From: Hyphomonas sediminis
GTDB taxonomy: Bacteria > Pseudomonadota > Alphaproteobacteria > Caulobacterales > Hyphomonadaceae
Assembly (NCBI RefSeq): GCF_019679475.1
Contig: NZ_JAIEZP010000001.1
Coordinates: 1,798,001-1,862,000 of the forward strand
DNA: 64,000 nucleotides
Direction: 5' to 3'
Position numbers and translations under genes: made by a program. Under the pieces are notes generated by a model. The model saw only the letters and a list, made by a program, of their open reading frames with translations. It made no database searches and was not told the DNA's origin. Below are positions 1 to 8,845 of the stretch, in pieces. Each line of letters opens with the position of its first letter. Position 1 is the stretch's first letter.

Positions 1-895
1 GCTGGATGAGGCCGCAGGCGCCGAGCTGTTTGTGAAGGCCGAATGCCTGCAGGTGACGGGCAGCTTCAAGATCCGCGGCGCCATGAACCGCCTCGCCCAG
101 ATCCCGCCGGAAGGCAAAAAGGCCGGCGTCGTCGCCTTTTCCTCCGGCAATCATGCGCAGGGTGTCGCCCGCGCTGCGCGCCTGCTCGGCATGCCCGCTT
201 TGATCGTGATGCCTGCAGACGCTCCCGCCGTTAAGGTTGAGGGCGTGCGCGCCGATGGCGGCGAAGTCTATCTTTATGATCGCAACGCGGAGAGCCGCGA
301 GGAAATCTCCGCCCGTCTTGCCGCCGAGCGCGGCGCCGTCGTCGTGCCGAGCTATGATGATTTCGACATCATCGCCGGGCAGGGAACAGCCGGTCTCGAA
401 TTTGCCCGTCAGGCTGAAGCGATGGGAAAACCGCTCGACTATCTCATTTGCTGCGCAGGTGGCGGTGGTCTGATCAATGGCGTGGCGCTCGCCTTCGAGC
501 GGCTGTCGCCTGCCACCAGGATCTGGGCCGCCGAGCCGGAAGGTCATGACGACTGGACGCGCTCTCTGGAAGCAGGCGAAATCCTCGCCAACGCGCCGGG
601 AACCCGCTCGATCTGTGACGCGATCCTCACGCCCGAGCCCGGCATCCTCACCTTCGCGCTCGGCCAGCGCCTCTTGTCCGGCGGGCTGCGCGTCAGCGAT
701 GATGAGGTTCGCCATGCAATGCGTATGGCCTTCCGCTATCTGCGGATTGTGGGTGAACCCGGCGGCTGCGCCGCGCTCGCGGCGGCGCTGAAGGGCGTTC
801 CCGCCGAAATGAAGGGCAAGCGCGTCGGCATCCTCGTTACGGGCGGCAATGTTGATGCCGCGCAGTATGCGGACATTCTGTCCACCGGTACGTAA
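1..895 (+). CDS. threonine/serine dehydratase (5' truncated by window edge)
   Basis: PLP-dependent fold-type II enzyme that deaminates threonine or serine to a 2-oxo acid. The reading frame is open from base 2, so the true start lies before the window. The PLP lysine is visible in SFKIRGA near the start, the glycine-rich phosphate loop is CAGGGGLINGVAL, and the C-terminus ends in VTGGNVD. The protein stops soon after the catalytic domain, so there is no ACT-type regulatory domain. This fits a catabolic threonine dehydratase or a serine racemase-like enzyme rather than biosynthetic IlvA. Exact substrate cannot be decided from sequence alone. Confidence 0.88.
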   Translation, partial: LDEAAGAELFVKAECLQVTGSFKIRGAMNRLAQIPPEGKKAGVVAFSSGNHAQGVARAARLLGMPALIVMPADAPAVKVEGVRADGGEVYLYDRNAESREEISARLAAERGAVVVPSYDDFDIIAGQGTAGLEFARQAEAMGKPLDYLICCAGGGGLINGVALAFERLSPATRIWAAEPEGHDDWTRSLEAGEILANAPGTRSICDAILTPEPGILTFALGQRLLSGGLRVSDDEVRHAMRMAFRYLRIVGEPGGCAALAAALKGVPAEMKGKRVGILVTGGNVDAAQYADILSTGT

Positions 896-938
896 AAGCC
901 GCAGGACGGCGCCTTCATACTGGCTTATACTCGCGGGC

Positions 939-1643
939 ATGAGGGATACGATCTATTGCGCCATAGGGGACATCCATGGCGAACTGGACCGGCTGAAAGC
1001 ATTGCATCAACGGGTTCTGTTCTTTGTGGAACAGGCTCTTGGCGGCTTGCCGGTGCAGTTCATCCATCTGGGAGACCTTGTCGATCGCGGGCCGGATTCC
1101 TGCGGCGTCGTGGAATATCTGCGCAATTTTGAACACGTGCGTCACCCCAACCCCATCACGCTCCGCGGCAATCACGAACAGCTGATGCTGGATGCTTTCC
1201 TCTCTGGCGACCGTCAGTCGGCAAAGTATCGCACCTGGCTCACCAATGGCGGATCTGCCACAGAAGCCAGCTATGCCAACCAGCCAGCCAGCACGCTGGT
1301 CGAGCACATTACCTGGATGCAAGGCCTCGAAACGATCCATGAGGTGAAAGATGCTGGTCTGATCTTCGTCCATGCCGGAATTGATCCCGATATCTTTCCG
1401 GGTTGCGATGATGTGGTTCACATGTGGACCCGCCGCCGGGAGTTCATGGACCCGCGCTGTTGGACCGCGCCGGCGCTGCAGGGTCAGCGCGTCATTCACG
1501 GCCACACGCCAACGCGAGACTTTGAGCCGGAAACCTCCGGGAGCGGTCAGCGCGTCAATATAGATACAGGCGCCGTCTATGGTGGCAAGCTGACGGCGGT
1601 CCTCATCCAGCCGGGTGAAGACGACATCTTCCTCCACAGCTGA
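939..1643 (+). CDS. PPP-family serine/threonine protein phosphatase / metallophosphoesterase
   Basis: About 234 residues. The three PPP-family metal motifs are present in order: GDIHGE near residue 9, GDLVDRGPDS near residue 47, and RGNHEQ near residue 77, followed by later histidines in VHAGID and IHGHTP. This is the lambda-phosphatase-like layout of bacterial PrpA/PrpB-type proteins, which use two metals to hydrolyse phosphomonoesters. The frame is open upstream of 939, but the ATG at 939 (MRDTIYCAIGDIHG) places the first motif at the usual distance from the N-terminus. Earlier starts would add residues overlapping the dehydratase. Substrate unknown. Confidence 0.85.
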   Translation: MRDTIYCAIGDIHGELDRLKALHQRVLFFVEQALGGLPVQFIHLGDLVDRGPDSCGVVEYLRNFEHVRHPNPITLRGNHEQLMLDAFLSGDRQSAKYRTWLTNGGSATEASYANQPASTLVEHITWMQGLETIHEVKDAGLIFVHAGIDPDIFPGCDDVVHMWTRRREFMDPRCWTAPALQGQRVIHGHTPTRDFEPETSGSGQRVNIDTGAVYGGKLTAVLIQPGEDDIFLHS

Positions 1644-1798
1644 GCTGTACGGAGAAGTATGGTAAACAGATATTAGGGTTAAAGCCTGCTTCCGTGTCCG
1701 GAGGAGATTAACCGCGTCACTTTCAGAAGACCTTATATCGATTTGATTAAACCGGTAGCCGGGCACGCAGCAGAAGCTGCGCGAAAGAGGGCTACAGA

Positions 1799-2686
1799 AT
1801 GAAAGCGATACCTCTGATCAGCTTGGGTCTATCCCTCGCTCTCGGTGCGGGCGCCATCTTCTTTGGGCGGGAGTTCATGTCGGACTCGCGGGCCGAGGCG
1901 AATGCTGCAGTTTCTGCGCCGGCTATTCAGATGACTCAGATCGCCGTTGCGCGGCTGGCTATCGAGCCGGGCAAGCTGATCGATCCGTCGATGATCGAAA
2001 TGCGCGCCTGGCCCGCCGAAGCCGTCCCGGCGGGCGCCCTGACAGCCGTTTCCGATATCGGCGAGAAAGCCTATTCGCGTGGCCTCATTGTTGCCGGAGA
2101 GCCGCTTCTCGCAGAGAAACTGGATCTCAACGGAACCGTCCTGACGCTTGCCGCCAACATCAAACCCGGCATGCGCGCCGTCTCGATCGTCGTGTCCAAT
2201 GATACCGGCGTTGCAGGCTTCGTCCTGCCGGGCGACCGGGTCGATGTAAACGAGTTCGTTGAAGCCAAGGACGCCCGTTCGGCCCCGGAAGATACGCGCC
2301 GTTCGGCCAACCTGCTTGCGCAGCCAGTCCTCAAAGGTGTGAAGGTTCTCGCCGTAGATCAAACATTCGCGCCCGGCATGGAAGGCGCTTTGCCATCGAA
2401 CACCGTCACGCTGGAAGTGACGCCGGAAGACGCGCTCCTGTTGGGCGCTGCCAGCCAGCGCGCAGCGCTCGGCCTTGCGCTCATCGGCCGTGAAGAAGAA
2501 CTCGCTGACGTGATTGAGCTGCCGAAAGCTGCGCCGCCAAAACCGCAGTCCCGTCCGGATAGATCCACACGCGCGCCGACTACCGCAACGGTCCGCGTCA
2601 TCAATGGCTCAGAAGATACGGAAGTTACAACGCCCGTCGCGCCGGCGCCCAAGCCGGTGGTTCTGACGGAAGGGGTGGGCAAATGA
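1799..2686 (+). CDS. cpaB: Flp/Tad pilus assembly protein CpaB (RcpC)
   Basis: 295 residues with an N-terminal membrane anchor or signal (ISLGLSLALGAGAIFF), a SAF-type domain around residues 45-115 (VARLAIEPGKLIDPSMIEMR) and the RcpC/CpaB periplasmic region (GVAGFVLPGDRVDVNEFV, about residues 140-155). The C-terminal tail is rich in Pro, Thr and Ala. CpaB works with the CpaC secretin in the outer-membrane part of the Tad pilus machine. It opens the operon: the 155 bases upstream hold no gene and probably the operon promoter, and an AGAGG ribosome-binding site lies just before the ATG. It overlaps cpaC by four bases (ATGA), which indicates translational coupling. Confidence 0.93.
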   Translation: MKAIPLISLGLSLALGAGAIFFGREFMSDSRAEANAAVSAPAIQMTQIAVARLAIEPGKLIDPSMIEMRAWPAEAVPAGALTAVSDIGEKAYSRGLIVAGEPLLAEKLDLNGTVLTLAANIKPGMRAVSIVVSNDTGVAGFVLPGDRVDVNEFVEAKDARSAPEDTRRSANLLAQPVLKGVKVLAVDQTFAPGMEGALPSNTVTLEVTPEDALLLGAASQRAALGLALIGREEELADVIELPKAAPPKPQSRPDRSTRAPTTATVRVINGSEDTEVTTPVAPAPKPVVLTEGVGK

Positions 2687-3981
2687 AAAACATGCGACGT
2701 ATACTGATTTCGGCCATTCTTGGCGCGCTTGCCTTGCAGCCAGCCATGGCCTGGACGCAGCGCTCTGCGCCGGAAGGTGCTGACCGGTTGGAACTTCGTC
2801 GCGGAAAATCTGCTGTCGTCGAAGCAGAAGCCGCTTTCGCCACCATCGTTGTGGCGGATCCGGAAATTGCAGAGGCAATGCCAACGTCCAACCGGTCTTT
2901 CTTCGTGCGCGGAAAGAACCCCGGCGGCACAACTCTGCTGATCTATGATGACAAAGGCTCGATTGCCGAGCTTATCGAAGTGGAAGTAAAGCTAGGCTTG
3001 GATGAGCTGCGCGGCGATCTTCGCCGTCTTCTTCCGGGAGAGCTGATCGATGTTTACGCGGTACATGATGGCGTTTATCTCGATGGAAAGGTGACAACCG
3101 CTGCAGCCGCCGAAATGGCGCTTCAACTTGCAGAGCGTCATGTTCCCGGCGGCGTGGCGAATGGATTGTCCGTGGGGCAAAGCCAGCAGGTCATGTTGGA
3201 GGTTCGCTTCCTTGAGGCCAGCCGAAATGCGGTGCGCGAAATCGGCTTTGGCAGCACAATTGATGCCAATGATGTGACCGCAGTCACGGAAAGCAGCACG
3301 GTATCCGGCCTGCTCGAAAAGACCGTGGCGACCTTCACCAATGTCGGCGGAGAGAATATCGACATTCGCCTTCGCGCGCTGGAAGAAAAGGGCATAATCC
3401 GTACACTGGCGGAGCCCAATCTTGTCGCCTTGTCAGGCGATACGGCGAGCTTTCTTGCGGGCGGTGAATTTCCGATTCCAGTGGCTCAACGGGACAATGA
3501 GATCAGTGTCGAGTTCAAAAAGTTCGGCGTCAGCCTCGACTTTACGCCCACCGTTCTGGGGGACGGTCTTGTGAATATTCGTGTGCGCCCTGAGGTTTCG
3601 GCGCTGGACCGGAACAATGGTATCCGTGCGTCAGCGATAGATATTCCCGGCATCTCGGTACGCCGGGCGGACACGACGGTTGAGCTGCATGACGGGCAGG
3701 CTTTCGCCATCGCGGGTCTGCTTCAGAACAATTATTCGAACGATGTTCGCCAGACGCCCTGGCTTGGCAATGTTCCCGTCCTCGGTTCGCTATTCTCTTC
3801 CAAGAGATACCAGCGCAATGAAACCGAGCTGGTGATCATCGTGACGCCGCGGTTGGTTCAACCGTTCTCCAGCCCCGAAGCCGTTTCGTCTCCTTTGGAC
3901 GCTGTTGCGGAACCTACTGAGTCGGAATTCTTCCTTCTTGGGAAGACGGTCGGCGCGCTTCCCGCAGAAACAGGAAACTGA
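2683..3981 (+). CDS. cpaC: Tad pilus outer-membrane secretin CpaC (RcpA)
   Basis: 432 residues. An N-terminal signal peptide ends near residue 24 (QPAMAW). It is followed by the pilus/BON-like N domain (residues 30-170, with VVADPEIAEAMPTSNRSFFV) and the type II/III secretin domain (about residues 170-395, with QQVMLEVRFLEASR, LVALSGDTASFLAGGEFPIP and ELVIIVTPRLV). It should form the outer-membrane channel for the Flp pilus. The length is slightly short of typical CpaC because the N domain is compact. The start overlaps the cpaB stop; the next gene follows after 2 bases. Confidence 0.95.
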   Translation: MKNMRRILISAILGALALQPAMAWTQRSAPEGADRLELRRGKSAVVEAEAAFATIVVADPEIAEAMPTSNRSFFVRGKNPGGTTLLIYDDKGSIAELIEVEVKLGLDELRGDLRRLLPGELIDVYAVHDGVYLDGKVTTAAAAEMALQLAERHVPGGVANGLSVGQSQQVMLEVRFLEASRNAVREIGFGSTIDANDVTAVTESSTVSGLLEKTVATFTNVGGENIDIRLRALEEKGIIRTLAEPNLVALSGDTASFLAGGEFPIPVAQRDNEISVEFKKFGVSLDFTPTVLGDGLVNIRVRPEVSALDRNNGIRASAIDIPGISVRRADTTVELHDGQAFAIAGLLQNNYSNDVRQTPWLGNVPVLGSLFSSKRYQRNETELVIIVTPRLVQPFSSPEAVSSPLDAVAEPTESEFFLLGKTVGALPAETGN

Positions 3982-3983
3982 TC

Positions 3984-4259
3984 ATGACCCAGACGCGATA
4001 TACATTCCGCCTGCTGCCGATCGTGGCAGTGATCGCCCTGTCCACGGGATGCGCAAGCTTCGATGCGCAGGATCGTTATGTGCTCGGTGAGGCAACGCGA
4101 GAGAACATCGCCGCCCAGTCGGTGCGTGACGTCAATCTCCCCAATTCCCGTCCGGTAGAATCCAGCTCGGGCGTTCGTGCGGCGAAAGCCGTGCAGGCCC
4201 TGAACGAAGGCAAAACCAAAAAACTGGCCGACGCCAGCGCCTCGGGAGGCAGCGAGTGA
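3984..4259 (+). CDS. small Tad-locus lipoprotein in the CpaD position
   Basis: 91 residues with an N-terminal signal and a lipobox (ALSTGC, Cys near residue 23), so the mature protein would have only about 69 residues, mostly polar and without a recognisable domain. It sits exactly where cpaD normally lies, between the secretin and cpaE. It begins 2 bases after cpaC and overlaps the cpaE start. CpaD proteins are normally around 200 residues, so this is either a severely reduced CpaD or an unrelated secretin pilotin-like lipoprotein. I see no sequence evidence that decides between these. Real coding is supported by the lipobox and the tight coupling. Confidence 0.75.
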   Translation: MTQTRYTFRLLPIVAVIALSTGCASFDAQDRYVLGEATRENIAAQSVRDVNLPNSRPVESSSGVRAAKAVQALNEGKTKKLADASASGGSE

Positions 4260-5473
4260 GCCAGGCATACGCAACAGCTCAAACCGCGCAGGCAGATGGC
4301 GTGGCGGCGGTGATCCCGTCGCTCGCTGCACTTGTGCGTCCTGATCTTCTTGAGGCGCTGAAGCCTGCTTGCGCAGAGCTTTCGGACCTCACGTCTATTG
4401 TGCCGCCGGAAGTTGTGCTGCGTCACGGTGGCGGGACAATCCTCATCGAGCAGGGAATGCCGGGCTGGGATCAGCTCCTGTTGCTGCTCGCGGTGGAGCG
4501 GCCGTCAAGCGCAGTCATCGTCATTTCAGATCAATTGCCCGCACACATGGTGCGAGCGCTGATGAAGATTGAAGCGTCCGACATCCTGCCGGCTTCTGCA
4601 AATGTGGCGGATATTGGCGGGGCGTTTGAGCGCCTGGGCGCGCTTCGGGTTGAAGAGCAGGATAAGGGTACGCCCCGCGCCACGGTTTGCTGGGCTTTCC
4701 GGGGCGCAGTTGGCGGTGCAGGCGTTTCCACGTTGGCCATTGAAAGCGCTTTCGCGCTGGCCCGTATCGTCGGTCCCGGCAAGGTCTGCCTTGTGGATCT
4801 GAACCTGGCAGATGGTATGACGGCGTCTTTCCTCGAGGCGGTGCCGAAGCTTGACCTCAAGGCCCTGTCCGCGGCGCCGGAGCGCCTGGACAGCCGGCTC
4901 CTCGCTGCCTGGTGCTGGCAGCATGAGGACGGGGTGTCGATCATTGCTTCGCCACGAAATCCTGATGCAGACATGCTGGCGAGCGAAGCGGCAATCCTGC
5001 GGCTTCTGGATGTCGTGTGCGGATCATTCGAATATGTCCTGGTGGACATGCCGCGCCACATGATGCCCTGGACGAAATCCGTGCTTGCGGTCGTGGACCA
5101 GGCAATTGTGGTGAGCGAGCTGACCGTTCCGAGCCTGCATGCGGCAGCCGATATGTGCCGCGATATCGACGCGTTGCGTACCGATGGCTCTAAGGCGCGC
5201 CTTGTGCTCAACCGGATGTTCCCGAAGAAGCAGTTTCGTGCCGGTTTCCCGGTCGATAAGGCCGAGAAGGCAATCGAGCGCAGCATAGATGTGACGATTA
5301 CATCGGATTGGGATGCCGCGCGCACGGCCGTAAACCTTGGAAAGCCGATTGCGGATGTGAAGCCAAAAAGTCTTTTGGTGGCGGATGTTGCCGGGCTGGT
5401 GCGCAAGTTCATGCCGGAGGAAGCGCTTGAGGCAAGCGCCGCCGATAGCCGCAAGAAGAGGGCGAAACGATGA
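4256..5473 (+). CDS. cpaE: Tad pilus localisation ATPase CpaE (TadZ)
   Basis: 405 residues starting with GTG that overlaps the previous stop. The N-terminal ~130 residues look like a degenerate receiver-type fold (SSAVIVISDQLPAHMVRALM, lacking an obvious phospho-acceptor aspartate). From about residue 140 there is a MinD/ParA-like P-loop ATPase. Its deviant Walker A reads GAVGGAGVSTLA, so the Lys-Thr of a normal MinD site is replaced by Val-Ser. A Walker B-like stretch (YVLVDMPR) and a later VLNRM segment are present. CpaE/TadZ proteins position the secretion machine at the cell pole. The stop overlaps the cpaF start. Confidence 0.92.
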   Translation: MSQAYATAQTAQADGVAAVIPSLAALVRPDLLEALKPACAELSDLTSIVPPEVVLRHGGGTILIEQGMPGWDQLLLLLAVERPSSAVIVISDQLPAHMVRALMKIEASDILPASANVADIGGAFERLGALRVEEQDKGTPRATVCWAFRGAVGGAGVSTLAIESAFALARIVGPGKVCLVDLNLADGMTASFLEAVPKLDLKALSAAPERLDSRLLAAWCWQHEDGVSIIASPRNPDADMLASEAAILRLLDVVCGSFEYVLVDMPRHMMPWTKSVLAVVDQAIVVSELTVPSLHAAADMCRDIDALRTDGSKARLVLNRMFPKKQFRAGFPVDKAEKAIERSIDVTITSDWDAARTAVNLGKPIADVKPKSLLVADVAGLVRKFMPEEALEASAADSRKKRAKR

Positions 5474-6861
5474 GCCGCTTCGGTTTCGCCAACGCGGCGC
5501 CGAAGGCGCCCGAAATGGCGCCTGCTCCAGCGGCAGCACCGCCAACGCCGACGCCTGCGCCGCAAGCAAGGAACAACTCCGATCAGGCGAGCTTCGACCT
5601 GTTGGATGCAAAGCTCCGTGTCCATGCGAAACTCATCGATGAGCTTGATCTTTCGCAGCTCGACAAGCTCGACGATGAAACGATGCGCCGGCGCGTGCGC
5701 GGCATCATCGGAGAGATCATCCGCAAGGAAGAGATGGCGCTGTCCGCGGCGGAGGAAGCCTCCTTTGCTGACGCCGTGATGGACGAGATGACGGGCCTTG
5801 GTCCAATCGAACCCTTGCTCAAAGATGATTCCATAGCGGATATTCTGATCAACGGCTGTAATCAGGTTTATGTTGAGCGTCGCGGCAAGCTGCAATTGGC
5901 GCCGGTGCGCTTCGCGGACAATGAACACCTTCTGCGGATCGTTCAACGCATCGTGGCGGCTGTTGGCCGCCGGGTGGATGAAAGCCAGCCGCTGGTCGAT
6001 GCGCGTCTTCTCGATGGAAGCCGGGTGAACGCGGCGGTCGCGCCTATCGCCATTGATGGTCCGCTCGTTTCTATCCGGAAGTTTTCGAAGTCGCCCTTGA
6101 CGATGGACAAGCTGGTGGAGTTCGGCGCCATCCCGAAGCCGGTAGCGGATTTCATTCTTGGCGCCGTCAAATGCCGCGCTTCGACCGTGATTTCCGGGGG
6201 CACGGGCTCAGGCAAGACGACGCTGCTCAACGCGCTTTCGTCGGCCATCAGTCCGGACGAGCGGATGATCACGATCGAAGACGCCGCCGAGCTGCAGCTT
6301 CAGCAACCGCACGTCGCGCGGATGGAAACCCGCCCGCCGAACATTGAAGGCAAAGGCGAGATCCGCCAGCGGGAGCTGGTCAAGAATGCGCTCCGTATGC
6401 GGCCGGACCGGGTGATCCTCGGTGAGGTGCGTTCCGAAGAAGCGTTCGATATGTTGCAGGCCATGAACACGGGCCATGAAGGCTCAATGGCCACCATCCA
6501 CGCCAACAATCCGCGCGATGCCATCACCCGCCTGGAGCAGATGGTGATGATGGGAGGTATGAAGATCTCCGAAGAGGCAATCCGTGGGCAGATCGCGTCG
6601 GCAGTGAATTTCATTGTTCAGGCAACGCGCCTTTCGGACGGCTCGCGCAAGGTGATTTCCATTGCCGAGATTACCGGTATGGAGGGGGCCGTGGTGCAGC
6701 TGCAGGAGATCTTCAAATTCGAGCGCACGGGCACTTCGCCGGAAGGCAAAGTGCAGGGGCATTTCATGGCGACAGGCCTGCGGCCCAAATTCATGGAAGA
6801 GATGGAGCGCAAGGGCGTGTTCATGCCGCCGGGCCTCTTTGATCCTTCCAATCGTTTCTGA
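5470..6861 (+). CDS. cpaF: Tad pilus secretion ATPase CpaF (TadA)
   Basis: 463 residues. A Pro/Ala-rich N-terminus (about residues 10-40) is followed by the type II/IV secretion ATPase fold. Walker A is GGTGSGKTTLLN (near residue 243), the Asp-box region is MITIEDAAEL, Walker B is DRVILGEVRSEE and the His-box is GSMATIHANNPRD. All active-site motifs look intact. The enzyme hydrolyses ATP to drive assembly of the Flp pilin through TadB and TadC. Four-base overlap with cpaE; tadB begins 11 bases after the stop. Confidence 0.97.
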   Translation: MSRFGFANAAPKAPEMAPAPAAAPPTPTPAPQARNNSDQASFDLLDAKLRVHAKLIDELDLSQLDKLDDETMRRRVRGIIGEIIRKEEMALSAAEEASFADAVMDEMTGLGPIEPLLKDDSIADILINGCNQVYVERRGKLQLAPVRFADNEHLLRIVQRIVAAVGRRVDESQPLVDARLLDGSRVNAAVAPIAIDGPLVSIRKFSKSPLTMDKLVEFGAIPKPVADFILGAVKCRASTVISGGTGSGKTTLLNALSSAISPDERMITIEDAAELQLQQPHVARMETRPPNIEGKGEIRQRELVKNALRMRPDRVILGEVRSEEAFDMLQAMNTGHEGSMATIHANNPRDAITRLEQMVMMGGMKISEEAIRGQIASAVNFIVQATRLSDGSRKVISIAEITGMEGAVVQLQEIFKFERTGTSPEGKVQGHFMATGLRPKFMEEMERKGVFMPPGLFDPSNRF

Positions 6862-6872
6862 AGGCGGCGCGC

Positions 6873-7856
6873 ATGTTCGGTCTTCCTGACATTGCGAGCC
6901 TGGACCAGAAACTGGTCATCCCGGCGATCATGGCGCTGGGCGCGCTGGTGCTGGCGGTCCAGTCGATTATTGGTCTGGTCTCGGATGTTCAGACGCAGCG
7001 GATCGTCAATCGCCGTCTGCAGTTCAAGGAGCGTTACGCCACGCACAATGAAGCGATGGTGGAACTCCGCAAAAGCCGGGGCTTGGACCGGGACGGAAAC
7101 CTTGCCCTGTCGCTACATTGGCTGAACCAGCTCATCGTTCGCTCTGGCTTGCAGTTTCAGCCGGCACGCTGGGCCGTCATGGCGGCCGGCGCGGCGACGG
7201 TCGCGGGCATTGCGGCGTTTATCTATCTGGGTGGCCTCAAAGCGGCGGTACCTGTGTTTCTTCTGGTTCTGCTGGCCGGACCTGTGCTGGTCATCCGGCA
7301 TATCGCGAACAAGCGGGCAAAGAAGCTGGCGGTACAATTGCCCGATGCGCTGCAGATCGTCTGCCGTAGCCTGGAGGCAGGTCACCCGGTGGCAACCGCC
7401 GTGGGGCTGGTCGCCCGCGAGATGCCTGATCCCATCGGGACCGAATTTGGTATGACCGCGGATGAGGTCTCCTATGGCATGTCGCTGACCAATGCCGTGC
7501 AGCGGATGGCGGGACGTGCCGGTGATCCGGATGTGGAGCTTTTTGCGGCGACTGTACGCCTGCAGGAAAAGACAGGCGGGAACCTTACAGAGCTTCTCAA
7601 GTCCAACACGAACACGATCCGTGAGCGGCAGACCATGCGCCTCAAGGTGCGCGCGGCTTCGTCGGAAGGGCGGGTTTCCGCGATGATCCTGACTGCGGCG
7701 CCGTTTATCGTCATGGCCGCAATCCATCTGCTGCGCCCGGAATTCTATGGCCGCGTCATCAATGAACCGCTCATCCAGTATGGCTTCGCGGGCCTGTTCG
7801 TTTGGATGGGCATTGGCAATCTGGTCATGAACCGCATGATCAACTTCAAGATCTGA
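6873..7856 (+). CDS. tadB: Tad pilus inner-membrane platform protein TadB (CpaG)
   Basis: 327 residues with hydrophobic segments near residues 15-35, around 95-135 and two at the C-terminus. The central part is the type II secretion F domain (DALQIVCRSLEAGHPVATAV, RLQEKTGGNLTELL). TadB and TadC form the inner-membrane platform that CpaF acts on. Position, length and topology fit TadB. The following gene starts 13 bases after this stop and is its paralogue. Confidence 0.93.
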   Translation: MFGLPDIASLDQKLVIPAIMALGALVLAVQSIIGLVSDVQTQRIVNRRLQFKERYATHNEAMVELRKSRGLDRDGNLALSLHWLNQLIVRSGLQFQPARWAVMAAGAATVAGIAAFIYLGGLKAAVPVFLLVLLAGPVLVIRHIANKRAKKLAVQLPDALQIVCRSLEAGHPVATAVGLVAREMPDPIGTEFGMTADEVSYGMSLTNAVQRMAGRAGDPDVELFAATVRLQEKTGGNLTELLKSNTNTIRERQTMRLKVRAASSEGRVSAMILTAAPFIVMAAIHLLRPEFYGRVINEPLIQYGFAGLFVWMGIGNLVMNRMINFKI

Positions 7857-7869
7857 CGGGGGAAGGTTC

Positions 7870-8802
7870 GTGTCTGCTCTTTTTTCGTCAGCGCCTGTCG
7901 TTCCGGCCATATTGGGCGTTCTTGCATTGCTGCTTGCGCTGCCAGGGCTGCTTTCTTTCGTGCGCAGCCGTCAGGATGCAGGAGACATAGAGCGCCGCCT
8001 GACCCGCCGGCCCGGTTCCGCGGCGCCCGAGGCAAAGCGTAATGAAAGCCGTATCGGCAAAGCCGTGATGGGGCTGGCTGACAATGCGGCGCCTACGGAT
8101 GGTGCGGAAGTGAGCGCCGCACGCGGCAAGCTGATCCAGGCTGGCTTCACAGGCCCCAATGCGGTGTCGCGTTACTTTTTTGCCCGCTTCATCTGCGTTG
8201 TGATTCCCCAGGTGGGCCTTTTCTTTGCGCTGCCCCATCTGCAGGGCTTTCCGAAATATATGCCGGTGTTGATTTCGATTGTGCTGGTGCTCGCGGGCCT
8301 CGCGGCACCGGGCAAGTTCCTGGACATTCGCATCTCGAAACGCCAGCAGGCCTGCTCGGCAGGCTTTCCGGACATGATGGACCTCATGGTCGCCTGTGTG
8401 GAGGCCGGCCTCAGCCTCGACGCCGCTGTCCAGCGCGTGGGGGAGGAGCTGGAGCTGCGTCACCCGATCATCGCCGGGCATATGCGCACTCTGTCGCTGG
8501 AGCTTCGGGCCGGCAAATCCCGCAAGATGGCCTGGCGGGCTTTCGCCGACAGGATGGGGCTGGAAGAAGCCGGTTCCCTCGCCACGATGCTGCGCCAGGC
8601 GGAGGAAATGGGTACCAGCCTGGGGCAAACCCTGCGGGTTTTCTCAGCAGATATGCGCCAGCGCCGTATCCTCATGGCAGAGGAAAAGGCCATGGCGTTG
8701 CCGGCAAAGATGACTTTGCCTTTGATTTTGTTTGTTTTTCCGGTTCTTCTGGGGGTGCTCACGCTGCCCGCCGTCGTGATGTTGAGCAAAACGCTCGGCT
8801 GA
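7870..8802 (+). CDS. tadC: Tad pilus inner-membrane platform protein TadC (CpaH)
   Basis: 310 residues with a GTG start preceded by GGGGGAAGG. Type II secretion F domain around residues 160-285 (FPDMMDLMVACVEAGLSLDAAV; LRQAEEMGTSLGQTLRVFSADM), with membrane segments near the N-terminus, at about residues 105-140 and at the C-terminus. It is the last gene of the pilus operon: no TadD-type TPR protein, TadE/F/G pseudopilin, pilin or prepilin peptidase follows. Those genes must lie elsewhere if the pilus is functional. Confidence 0.93.
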   Translation: MSALFSSAPVVPAILGVLALLLALPGLLSFVRSRQDAGDIERRLTRRPGSAAPEAKRNESRIGKAVMGLADNAAPTDGAEVSAARGKLIQAGFTGPNAVSRYFFARFICVVIPQVGLFFALPHLQGFPKYMPVLISIVLVLAGLAAPGKFLDIRISKRQQACSAGFPDMMDLMVACVEAGLSLDAAVQRVGEELELRHPIIAGHMRTLSLELRAGKSRKMAWRAFADRMGLEEAGSLATMLRQAEEMGTSLGQTLRVFSADMRQRRILMAEEKAMALPAKMTLPLILFVFPVLLGVLTLPAVVMLSKTLG

Positions 8803-8845
8803 AAAGCCGCTAGGCGAAGCCAGATCAGGTTGCTAGGAAACCGCC

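Noticed and set aside
1644..1798. CtrA-type TTAA-N7-TTAA box before the pilus operon
   Set aside because: Several TTAA words are present (for example TTAACC) but none has the required spacing.
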